DNA of 20,863 bases from CAZDOD01 sp964506935 (GTDB taxonomy: Bacteria > Desulfobacterota > Zymogenia > Zymogenales > Zymogenaceae): NCBI GenBank assembly GCA_964506935.1, contig CAZDOD010000032.1:1-20863 (forward strand). Reading direction: 5' to 3'. The notes beneath the pieces were generated by a model. The model did no database searches and had not been told where the DNA came from. It worked only from the letters and a program-made list of their open reading frames with translations. Below are positions 13,993 to 20,863 of this stretch, in pieces. The position numbers were made by a program, and so were the translations under genes. Within the stretch, counting starts at the first letter, position 1; each line of letters opens with the position of its first letter.

Positions 13993-15513
13993 CTAGTTGC
14001 CTTCCTTGTGGGGGACGAAGTATGCTATCTCCCCCCTGTAATCAAAAATAACAAAAAACTCTTTCAGGAACTCCACGCCGAGCGCCCCGAGGATCTGTGA
14101 GGGATAGGATTTCGGAGGCTCCAAGACATCGAGGTCTACTCCCTCGAATACTAGCCCGCCGACGTTTATCGAGTCGGCATTGCAGGTTTTCGACACATCC
14201 CCTTCTCCCACATCCGGCGATTGGCCTGAGATATTTTCGGGCGTGACGTATCCGAATCCGGGATATCCGGTATCCAAGACCCACATCCCGAACTTCCCAT
14301 CGAGCTTTCCGGCGACGAGCGGGATCCCCCCGTCTATCACCAGCCTTATCTTTTTGGCGTCTTCGGGGGGTGAGAATCTATCTCTGTTATAAATAGACAG
14401 CCTCCCCCTTCTGATATCAAGGCCGACAGGCGCCCTCGCAAAAAGCGTATATCCTATGAGGGCGTCAAAGTTTTTCCCGATGCCCGATATATCTTCGATC
14501 TTGTCTGTGATCAAGACCGGGGAATATATCGTGAAGTGTCCCTTCTCCCCGAATCCCGAAGAGTTGCCGATGGATATCTCGGATACTCCCCCTACCTCGG
14601 CCTCGACCTCGGCGAGACCTCCCCTGTATGGAAATTTTTCGCCGGCGACATCGGCGACCTTTTCCCCGAAAAGCGGGAGATCGCCCCAGCCGGAATTGAG
14701 GACGAACTTCGTATTGCTATTATTCACACTTGAAGTAAAGGTCACATGCCCGTTCTCCAAGCCGAGGTTGAGATCGATGGTATCGGTCCCCGGTGGGAAA
14801 AGGGGCGCCGCCCCCTCGGCCGGCGGTATGAAATCGGAGGGCTTGAGCCCTTCATTTACCCTGAAATCCTTGACAATGAGCTCCATATCGGTATCCGCCG
14901 AAAAGAGTATCCTTGCGGGGAAGTTTATCCCGTCCATGGCCTTATAATCGTAGAAGTAAATCACAAGGCCTCCCCTTCCGGTCTCCATCTCTATAGTCTT
15001 GATGAGATATGTGTCGGGATCGAGGGTGATCTTTGTCCCGAAGTTCGCCCCGGTATCCATCGTAAAGACCTTGGGGTCTACCTCCGATTCCGGTATGAGG
15101 GGGAGCGACATATCGTTGATATAGGCGTAGTTGAATATCGAAGACAGGGCGTAGAACCCCCCGCTGTCGAGTCCGGAGAGCGACCTTACGGTACCGTCCG
15201 CGGTCTTTAGAAACTCTCCTTTCGGAGACTTGAACCAGACGACCTCGAAAGATTCGTTTTTTATCGAAAGCTCAAAGGAGTCGGGATAGATACCCCTGAT
15301 TACAATATTTGACGGGATCCCCATGACCGATCCTGTCATATCTATCTTGACATCGCGGATGTATTTCACCTTTCCGATTCCACCTAGCGCCCTGAAATGT
15401 CTCGCCATGATCGTGTCGGGATCGGATGAGAGGGAAGGTTGTACGAAAAAAAGGATCGAGATGAAAACAAAGAGGAAAATTTTCAGTCGGTTTCTCAAAG
15501 TAAAAACTTTCAT
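13993..15513 (-). CDS. Exported tandem retropepsin-like aspartyl protease with LolA-like N-terminal region
   Basis: A 506-residue exported protein (signal peptide about 1-29). Residues about 30-235 look like a LolA/lipoprotein-sorting beta domain (DSFELSIKNESFEVVWFKSPKGEF, DPDTYLIKTIEMETG). Two retropepsin-like units follow. The second is intact at WVLDTGYPGF (411-420, D414-T415-G416) with ILGALGVEFLKEFFVIFDYRGEIAYF (474-499). The first has the same frame, FVLNSGWGDLPL (270-281) and ALIGYTLFARAPVGLDIRRGRLSIY (351-375), but its catalytic DTG has become NSG. Activity from a single site would need dimerisation or inter-domain pairing. The ATG at 15513 has no ribosome-binding site, and a TTGACA/AATAAG promoter ends almost at the start codon. 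It is probably transcribed alone. Confidence 0.82.
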   Translation of the reverse strand: MKVFTLRNRLKIFLFVFISILFFVQPSLSSDPDTIMARHFRALGGIGKVKYIRDVKIDMTGSVMGIPSNIVIRGIYPDSFELSIKNESFEVVWFKSPKGEFLKTADGTVRSLSGLDSGGFYALSSIFNYAYINDMSLPLIPESEVDPKVFTMDTGANFGTKITLDPDTYLIKTIEMETGRGGLVIYFYDYKAMDGINFPARILFSADTDMELIVKDFRVNEGLKPSDFIPPAEGAAPLFPPGTDTIDLNLGLENGHVTFTSSVNNSNTKFVLNSGWGDLPLFGEKVADVAGEKFPYRGGLAEVEAEVGGVSEISIGNSSGFGEKGHFTIYSPVLITDKIEDISGIGKNFDALIGYTLFARAPVGLDIRRGRLSIYNRDRFSPPEDAKKIRLVIDGGIPLVAGKLDGKFGMWVLDTGYPGFGYVTPENISGQSPDVGEGDVSKTCNADSINVGGLVFEGVDLDVLEPPKSYPSQILGALGVEFLKEFFVIFDYRGEIAYFVPHKEGN

Positions 15514-15881
15514 AGCGTTTTTCTTATTTCACAAAAGACGCGGCTTGTCAAGGTCTCAAGCCGAAGATATTGATTAATTTTTTTTAATTTTATTTTTTGT
15601 TGACTGCGGTCACTCCGCTGATACCTACTAGGCGAGGCGAGTCCGACACCAACTTATAAGATAAAAGATCAAGGGACATAGAAATGACGCAGAGATGACT
15701 TCGCCCGTGTTTTGAGGGCTTAATTCGATATTCATATCACGATCTTTGCCACAGATTGTTGCATAGATGAGAAAAATAAGGCGAGGCGAAAAATTATTTA
15801 AAAAATGAAGCTTAAGAACGTCTATCTCGTAAAACCCGCACAAAAGGCTCCTCCAAAATAAACGTCTATTAAAAATTCACG
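15514..15881. other. Intergenic region, no gene supported
   Basis: This 368-base stretch lies between the 3' end of the M28 peptidase gene and the 5' end of the retropepsin-like gene, both on minus. It contains a hairpin-forming CGGCTT (15541-15546) / AAGCCG (15558-15563), a T-rich run (15570-15600) and the likely minus-strand promoter at 15523-15551. Short frames in it lack ribosome-binding sites. The repeated phrase GGCGAGGCGA occurs twice (15632 and 15780) without further structure. Confidence 0.6.
15523..15551 (-). promoter_or_regulatory. Candidate promoter giving a near-leaderless mRNA
   Basis: On the minus strand TTGACA (15546-15551) is separated by 17 bases from AATAAG (15523-15528, four of six -10 bases). 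Transcription would begin within a few bases of the ATG at 15513, which matches the lack of a ribosome-binding site there. Confidence 0.35.
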
Positions 15882-17051
15882 TCACGCCTTCCCCTCGAAC
15901 TCCTTTAGCACCTCGATGCATATCTTCAGGGCGCCCTGGAGTTTATCCTCCTTGATGTTTTTCGGGTTGTCGAGCGGCGAGTGCCACAGTGAAAAGAGCT
16001 CGGTCTCGTCCATGCCGAAGAGACATGCCGATTTCCCGCCCGCTTTGACGATCGAATTTGAGTCTGTTCCACCGTATTTGATATCTATTGCCGGAAGATT
16101 TATCTTCGCCCTCTTTCCCGCCCTCTGGATGAGCTCCACGACCTCTTTCGTGTACGGGAGCATGGCGGTTTTTTCCTTATTAATTACGGCGAGCTTTCCC
16201 GACCCCACCGTCTCCATATTGACGTTTATCGCCTTCTTTATAATTTCGGGGTGATCCTTTGCGAAACCAAAGGAGCCATAAAGCTGGGGTTCCTCTGACC
16301 CGAACGAGATGAGCCAGACCTCGGTCTCTTTTGGGGGATTCTTCTTTAGATGCTCTGAGAGCCCGACAAGTACGGCCACGGCCGAAAGGTTGTCGTTTGC
16401 GCCGAGGTTCCTCTCGTTTGAGATCATCATGTGCCGAAAGAAGAAAATGATAAAAAGACCGATGACAGATACCGCAAAAATAATATCGTACCATCCCAAA
16501 GAAGGGGGGAAAATGGGCATTGTACCCGAAAAGATCGTCCTTAAAATACCCGCAGGGATAAGGAGAACGGCGCCTATGATTGCCGACGTCTCGATCTGGT
16601 GGAGGTGTGCCTTGTATGGGGGAGAGAAAAGCGGCATGTTGTCGGGGCTGTCGTGGTGGCCTGAGAAGATCAGAATCTTTTTCGCCTTATTCTTGGGGCT
16701 GTATACCCCGATTATATTTCTTGTGGTCGCCTTTTTGAACATCCAGTCTACGACTTGATTTCCTATCTTCCTAGAAAGAAAGAGCACTCCAAGAACCAAA
16801 ACTATAATAATTGTAGAGGCGATGGGAAAGATGAAATATAATATTACGGCACTAAAATAAGACCACGCTACAAAGTTAATAAGCCCCGGTATGTTTCTGG
16901 GGCAGACCCTCGTGTCATGGTATGAAACTTTTGCGCCCCTTTTTCTGAATTCTTCGGCTACTATCTCCCCTGCCTTGTATTCCATTTCGCTCCCTGCCGG
17001 TCTCGGACCAATCTCAGAAATTATCCGATCAATAAACGATTTCAACTTCAT
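15882..17051 (-). CDS. Membrane-embedded M28-family metallopeptidase
   Basis: A 389-residue zinc peptidase of the M28 aminopeptidase type. The metal-binding set is present: H132 and D134 in FSGHHDSPDN, the bridging D220 in GANDNLSAVAV, the Glu pair E253-E254 in FGSEEPQLYGS, E280 in NMETVG where most members have Asp, and H357 in SLWHSPLDN. Unusually, the chain carries two hydrophobic blocks between catalytic elements (about 56-93, and 158-176 plus 188-209), so it is anchored by roughly four membrane segments with the active site presumably on one face. The start is ATG at 17051, with GGAGG at 17058-17062 and 6 bases spacing; the farther TTG at 17072 would put that site inside the gene. It is divergent from the symporter gene. 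Confidence 0.88.
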   Translation of the reverse strand: MKLKSFIDRIISEIGPRPAGSEMEYKAGEIVAEEFRKRGAKVSYHDTRVCPRNIPGLINFVAWSYFSAVILYFIFPIASTIIIVLVLGVLFLSRKIGNQVVDWMFKKATTRNIIGVYSPKNKAKKILIFSGHHDSPDNMPLFSPPYKAHLHQIETSAIIGAVLLIPAGILRTIFSGTMPIFPPSLGWYDIIFAVSVIGLFIIFFFRHMMISNERNLGANDNLSAVAVLVGLSEHLKKNPPKETEVWLISFGSEEPQLYGSFGFAKDHPEIIKKAINVNMETVGSGKLAVINKEKTAMLPYTKEVVELIQRAGKRAKINLPAIDIKYGGTDSNSIVKAGGKSACLFGMDETELFSLWHSPLDNPKNIKEDKLQGALKICIEVLKEFEGKA

Positions 17052-17057
17052 ATCGAA

Positions 17058-17062
17058 CCTCC
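17058..17062 (-). promoter_or_regulatory. Ribosome-binding site that decides the M28 peptidase start
   Basis: On the minus strand GGAGG lies 6 bases before the ATG at 17051. It falls within the seven extra codons of the longer TTG reading, which is therefore rejected. Confidence 0.6.
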
Positions 17063-17133
17063 ATTTTTTCAAAAGTATATTACATAATAAAATCTTGTGT
17101 CAAGAAGTGATTTGCCGATATCCTAGAAAACCT

Positions 17134-17162
17134 TTGACATTGAATCCCCTTTCTTGTAGATT
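17134..17162 (+). promoter_or_regulatory. Promoter of the GPH symporter gene
   Basis: TTGACA (17134-17139, perfect -35) and TAGATT (17157-17162, four of six -10 bases) are 17 bases apart, about 30 bases before the GTG start at 17194. Confidence 0.55.
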
Positions 17163-17193
17163 ATGAGAAATTTATTGAAAAATGGGAGGAGCC

Positions 17194-18546
17194 GTGGAAA
17201 AAATACCCAAGCTGGGAAAAATCACGACAAAACCGCTTACACTGACAGAAATAATACTATATAACCTTGCGGGTTTCTCATTTAACGTCTACGACACGAT
17301 CCTTTATGCCTGGGTCGCTTACTTTTACATGCCCCCGGAGGATTCGGGACTAATAAAATATGTACCGCTGGGAATCTTCGGGCTCATCCTCGCCTTGGGG
17401 AGGGTGCTTGATGCGGTGACCGATCCCCTGGTCGGATACTGGAGTGACCGCACCAAATCCCGCTGGGGTAGGAGGAAACCCTATATATTCGTCTCTGCTC
17501 CGATACTATTTATCTCGTTTCTCCTCGTGTGGACACCACCGGTCAAAGACACGGCCATAATAAACGCCGTTTACCTCGGTGTCGTACTCTTCTTCTACTA
17601 CTGGGCCTATACGGGAGTGCTCATTCCGTGGTTTGCAGTGCTCCCTGAGATGAGCCCGAAAAATGACGTCCGGGTCAAGATCGCCTCCATCGGTGTCGCC
17701 ATAGGAATCCTCGGCGCCCTTATGGGCGGGGGGCTGTCCGGGGCATTGTTTGAGAGATATGGGCCTCTTGCGATGGCCCTCTCCCTCGGGTTCGTCGCAT
17801 TTATTGCGAGCGAGCTTTCCCTCTTCGGAATCCACCAGCGGCACAAAATAGAGCTGGACGAGGACGCCCCGGGCTTTTTTAAGGTTCTAAAGGAGGCCTT
17901 TGCCGACAGACAGATCCTGTCATTTCTTGGAATGATGATGTTTGTTCAGCTCACATACCAGCTCATGCTGATGAACGTCCCCTACCTAACAAAACTCATC
18001 CTCGGACGCGGTGAAGAGGATGCGTCCATACTAATGGGAGTAGTCATCATCGTAATGGCCGCCTCTGTACCCCTCTGGTATAATCTCTTTAATAAGTATA
18101 AAAAGAGGAACGTATTCAGAGGGATCATAGGCTGGATGATCCTTGGTTTTTCATCATGCTTTTTCATAGGCTATCTCCCCCTCATCTCCCCGTTTATACA
18201 GAGCATCCTATTCTTTTCGATAACGGCCATACCGATAGGGGGGATGTTTGCGGGTGCGCTGGTCTTGATCGCCGATATCACAGATTATGATGAATTGAAG
18301 AGCAAAAAGAGGAGGGAGGCGATCTATTACGGCATCTACGGAATCGTGAGAAAGACCGGCTGGGCGCTGTGCTCCTTGATCCTCGTCGGGGTATTCGCCA
18401 TTTTCGGATACAGCACGGAGAACGCCCTGGGCGTGAGAGTAATATGGCTGGTATGCGCCGTATCTTGTCTCATCGGGCTAGTGGCGTTTATCCCCTATAA
18501 GCTTGGGGATTCAAAAGAGGAGACTAAGAAAATAATGGGGCTGTAG
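17194..18546 (+). CDS. GPH-family (MelB-type) sugar:cation symporter
   Basis: A 450-residue, 12-helix transporter of the glycoside-pentoside-hexuronide:cation symporter family within MFS. The family's diagnostic region is present: RVLDAVTDPLVGYWSDRTKSRWGRRKPYI, whose two Asp in DAVTD match the Na+/H+-coordinating pair of MelB, followed by the basic loop. Alternating hydrophobic helices run to the C-terminus, including GGMFAGALVLIADITDYDELKSKKRREAIYYG, the second-half signature with the Asp-rich loop. GTG at 17194 is taken as start because GGAGG lies at 17185-17189, although the 4-base gap is short; the ATG at 17182 has no such site. Substrate specificity cannot be read. It heads a plus-strand run with a membrane protein and a sulfatase. 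Confidence 0.9.
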   Translation: MEKIPKLGKITTKPLTLTEIILYNLAGFSFNVYDTILYAWVAYFYMPPEDSGLIKYVPLGIFGLILALGRVLDAVTDPLVGYWSDRTKSRWGRRKPYIFVSAPILFISFLLVWTPPVKDTAIINAVYLGVVLFFYYWAYTGVLIPWFAVLPEMSPKNDVRVKIASIGVAIGILGALMGGGLSGALFERYGPLAMALSLGFVAFIASELSLFGIHQRHKIELDEDAPGFFKVLKEAFADRQILSFLGMMMFVQLTYQLMLMNVPYLTKLILGRGEEDASILMGVVIIVMAASVPLWYNLFNKYKKRNVFRGIIGWMILGFSSCFFIGYLPLISPFIQSILFFSITAIPIGGMFAGALVLIADITDYDELKSKKRREAIYYGIYGIVRKTGWALCSLILVGVFAIFGYSTENALGVRVIWLVCAVSCLIGLVAFIPYKLGDSKEETKKIMGL

Positions 18547-18649
18547 GGAGTTATTTGAGATACAAAAAAGTGGTGGCCTTTTGAGGCAGCTTTCGGAATA
18601 TCTCAATCAATCAGATAATACCTAATATATAAATAAAGAGGAGAGCATT

Positions 18650-19210
18650 ATGAAAAAACAGAGCTTTACAAAAAGATTCATCTTGCCGGTATTGACAGTT
18701 TTCGTTGTGTTGGCGGTCTCGTATGCCGTTTATCACCTCTCGCCGAAGATAGGAAACTACACCCTCTTTCAGATACTCGCGAATATATCGGCGATCTTAA
18801 TCCTCTTGTCCCTGTGGTTCGGGGTGCTCTACGTCTATCCTAAGGCATATTTTCGGGGAGCCGGCCCCCTCGAGAGGATCATCGCCTCGGTAATCACCCC
18901 CTTCGTCTGGGCCACAAAAGAGGTCGTGGTACTTACGGGGGTATATTCGATTTGGGAATCGATCTATTTTTACCTGAACCCGGTGTCTTTTTGGGTCTTT
19001 TCCACGGTACTTGCCGAGATAGGGCTCGCCGAGATCCTGTGCCGAAAAAGCCTCAAGAAAAAGGGCGAGAAGATCAAGGTCCTCTCAATCCCGGCCGTCG
19101 TCGCCTTTGTCATCGGGATCGGAAATTTCCTGTTTGCACTCCTCTGGGACGTCGGGGTTCACCACTTCTATTTCTTCCAGGAGGGCTACAAGGCGCTGTT
19201 CGTACATTGA
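18650..19210 (+). CDS. Polytopic membrane protein of unknown function
   Basis: A 186-residue protein with about five hydrophobic helices (near residues 12-28, 41-61, 78-97, 107-127 and 143-165) joined by short basic or aromatic loops; I do not recognise the family. ATG at 18650 is preceded by GAGGAG at good spacing. It starts 103 bases after the symporter stop and ends 70 bases before the sulfatase start on the same strand, so it might be part of the same transcription unit, with no shared motif to prove it. Aromatic residues cluster in the last loop (VGVHHFYFFQEGY); no catalytic motif or known transporter signature is visible. Confidence 0.7.
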   Translation: MKKQSFTKRFILPVLTVFVVLAVSYAVYHLSPKIGNYTLFQILANISAILILLSLWFGVLYVYPKAYFRGAGPLERIIASVITPFVWATKEVVVLTGVYSIWESIYFYLNPVSFWVFSTVLAEIGLAEILCRKSLKKKGEKIKVLSIPAVVAFVIGIGNFLFALLWDVGVHHFYFFQEGYKALFVH

Positions 19211-19280
19211 GTGGGGATGTAAGGTAAAAATAACCACATAGAAATCTTAACTAAATCTTAAGTCTATATGAGGTAAATAA

Positions 19281-20681
19281 ATGTCTGAGAAAAAGGATGA
19301 TAAATTTCTAAATCTGGTTATGAGCCGAAGGGATGCGCTCAAGACCATCGGTACAACGTCGGCAGCGGGTCTTCTCGGGTTCTCGTTTCCCGACGTACTT
19401 AATGCCTCGCCGGGCGGGAGCAAACCCAACATCATATTCATCTTATCAGACGACCACCGCTGGGATCATATGAGCTATGTCGGCCACCCGTTCGTCGAGA
19501 CCCCGAACATGGATAGACTCGCCAGAGAGGGTATCCTGTTTGAAAACGCATTTGTGACGACGTCTCTGTGCAGCCCTTCGAGGGCGAGCTTCATCACGGG
19601 GAATTACGCCCACACCCACGGCGTTTTGAATAACATCACCCCGTGGGATAACGATAATATCACGTTTCTCGAACTCCTCAAGGGTATAGGATACGACACC
19701 GCCTTTATCGGCAAATGGCATATGCCCGGAAATCTCCCCGAGCTTCGGGGCGTGGATAAGTTCATAACCTTTACGGTTCAGGGCGGGCAGGGCCGTTATT
19801 TTGACTGCCCCCTCATAGTCGATGGTGTCGAGGAGCCGTCAAGAAAGACATACATCACAGAAGAGCTCACCGACAGGGCTATAGAGTTCATAAATAGCGA
19901 TCGCAAAAATCCGTTCTGCCTCTACCTCTCCCACAAGGCCGTTCATCACCAGTTCTTTCCCCCGGAGGACCTTGAAGACCTCTACAGCGATGTCAAGCTC
20001 GACCTCCCGAAGGACTTCGATCCCTACGTAACCCTGACAAAGGGAAACCTCCTTTACGGGATGCTCGGGGTCATGCAGAAGAAGTACCTGAACTACTGCA
20101 GGGCACTCGTCGCGATGGACAGGGAGATAGGGAGGTTACTCGATAAGCTCGACGAGATGGGGATAGCCAAAGACACCGTCGTGATCTACGCCGGCGACAA
20201 CGGGTATTTCTGGGGCGAACACAATCTCGTTGACAAGCGCTGGGCATACGAGGAGGCCATCCGGATTCCTTTTATTGTCCGCGCTCCGGGGATCACGAGG
20301 GATCCCGGAAGATGGGCGCCAAACATGGTGACAAACGTAGATCTCACCCCGTCCATACTCGATATCGTAGGGATCGATGTCCCCAGATACATGGAGGGGG
20401 AGAGTTTTGTGCCGATATTAAGATCGGCATCCGCACCGGGGAGGGAGGCGTGGCTATACGAGTACTTCAAGGACTACCCGTATAGGGTACCTCCCCATTT
20501 CGCCATCAGGACAAACACTCAAAAATATATCGAGTATGAAGGCAGGAAGAAACCGGAGCTATTTGATCTCGCCTCGGACCCGAAGGAGAAAAACAACCTC
20601 TTCGGGAAACCGGAGGGTGAAAAGCTGCTTCCGGAATTGAAGGCGATGCTCGATGGCCTGAAGGCGGGGTATAATCTATAG
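19281..20681 (+). CDS. Type I sulfatase, Tat-exported
   Basis: A 466-residue arylsulfatase-type enzyme that hydrolyses sulfate esters. The active-site signature CSPSR (97-101, in LCSPSRASFITG) carries the Cys that becomes formylglycine through a maturase. Metal and substrate residues are in place: D57-D58 in LSDDHRWDH, GKWHMPG (144-150), H218 in SHKAVHH, and D306-N307 with H314 in AGDNGYFWGEHNL. The N-terminus has a twin-arginine signal, SRRDALKTIGTTSAAGLLG (15-33), so it folds and is modified in the cytoplasm before Tat export. ATG at 19281 follows GAGG about 8 bases upstream. The symporter and membrane protein upstream suggest use of a sulfated glycoside or polysaccharide. No maturase gene is in view. 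Confidence 0.95.
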   Translation: MSEKKDDKFLNLVMSRRDALKTIGTTSAAGLLGFSFPDVLNASPGGSKPNIIFILSDDHRWDHMSYVGHPFVETPNMDRLAREGILFENAFVTTSLCSPSRASFITGNYAHTHGVLNNITPWDNDNITFLELLKGIGYDTAFIGKWHMPGNLPELRGVDKFITFTVQGGQGRYFDCPLIVDGVEEPSRKTYITEELTDRAIEFINSDRKNPFCLYLSHKAVHHQFFPPEDLEDLYSDVKLDLPKDFDPYVTLTKGNLLYGMLGVMQKKYLNYCRALVAMDREIGRLLDKLDEMGIAKDTVVIYAGDNGYFWGEHNLVDKRWAYEEAIRIPFIVRAPGITRDPGRWAPNMVTNVDLTPSILDIVGIDVPRYMEGESFVPILRSASAPGREAWLYEYFKDYPYRVPPHFAIRTNTQKYIEYEGRKKPELFDLASDPKEKNNLFGKPEGEKLLPELKAMLDGLKAGYNL

Positions 20682-20720
20682 GCCCAGTCGTATTAAGACT
20701 GAGTTTTTATCTGGATTAAA

Positions 20721-20750
20721 TTTAGGGGCGCGAATCTTCGCGCCCCTAAA
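20721..20750. terminator. GC-rich 13-bp hairpin terminator, likely bidirectional
   Basis: TTTAGGGGCGCGA (20721-20733) and TCGCGCCCCTAAA (20738-20750) are exact reverse complements around ATCT. The hairpin begins 40 bases after the sulfatase stop and lies between it and a minus-strand gene ending at 20803. An AT-rich tail (AATATTTATAGACTTTTTT) follows on plus, and the A-rich side serves minus-strand transcripts. Confidence 0.85.
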
Positions 20751-20802
20751 AATATTTATAGACTTTTTTAGAAACTCACTGCATAAAAAACGATCCCTGC
20801 TT

Positions 20803-20863
20803 CTACTTAACCCTCTCAAACCTGAAGTCACAAAACTTATCCCCCCTCGCAAGCGTCCCCTTC
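20803..20863 (-). CDS. C-terminal end of a protein, possibly ATC-hydrolase/V4R-like (truncated)
   Basis: On the minus strand a frame enters from the window edge and ends at TAG (20803-20805). The last 19 residues read KGTLARGDKFCDFRFERVK. The ending ...ARGDKFCDFRF resembles the closing beta-hairpin of L-2-amino-thiazoline-4-carboxylate-hydrolase-like or V4R-type domains, which end in Gly-Asp-x-x-Cys-x-Phe patterns. This is a guess from a very short stretch. The terminator just downstream supports a real gene end here. Confidence 0.4.
   Translation of the reverse strand, partial: KGTLARGDKFCDFRFERVK

Noticed and set aside
15805..15861. Plus-strand 18-residue frame MKLKNVYLVKPAQKAPPK, slightly like a thiolase N-terminus
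   Set aside because: There is no ribosome-binding site, it stops at once, and no thiolase remnant follows; the likeness is too short to mean anything.

Overview
The window reads as an ordinary chromosomal stretch from an anaerobic bacterium, most like a Desulfobacterota-type (deltaproteobacterial) lineage. That assignment is inference from gene content (SelB, an ADP-forming acyl-CoA synthetase alpha subunit, an acyl-CoA dehydrogenase, a TAXI solute-binding protein, a nitronate monooxygenase-type flavoprotein) and from a coding style rich in AGG (Arg) and ATA (Ile); no rRNA or marker gene is present to prove it. I see no tRNA, rRNA, CRISPR array, insertion sequence or phage gene.

Layout. 1-2402: tail of an alpha/beta hydrolase, an exported beta-rich protein of unknown function and a nitronate monooxygenase-like flavoprotein, all on +. 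2403-5072: a minus-strand hemerythrin-like gene, a strikingly AT-rich non-coding island (3161-4041) full of TGCA-centred palindromes, and a minus-strand exported protein that I do not recognise, followed by a strong hairpin. 5073-8408: selB (+) converging on an acyl-CoA synthetase alpha subunit (-). 8585-11288: secreted EEP-fold hydrolase and DUF192 lipoprotein (a probable + operon), a HAD phosphatase-like gene (-), and a small exported protein behind a clear promoter. 11371-13897: acyl-CoA dehydrogenase overlapping yidD, then an orphan TAXI protein. 13993-17051: two minus-strand exported or membrane proteins, a tandem retropepsin-like protein and a membrane-embedded M28 peptidase. 17194-20681: a GPH-type sugar:cation symporter, an unknown polytopic protein and a Tat-exported sulfatase. 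The last 61 bases hold the 3' end of a minus-strand gene beyond a terminator hairpin.

Most genes stand alone or in pairs with their own ribosome-binding sites, and strand switches are frequent. Functional groupings are weak: the best cases are EEP/DUF192, acyl-CoA dehydrogenase/yidD, and the symporter/membrane protein/sulfatase trio, which could import and desulfate a sulfated glycoside. No complete novel multi-gene system is evident. The items most worth a second look are the palindrome-rich AT island with its neighbouring exported orphan, the tandem retropepsin-like protein whose first catalytic triplet is degenerate, the HAD protein with Cys in the second Asp position of motif I, and the hemerythrin-like protein that lacks a metal-ligand His.
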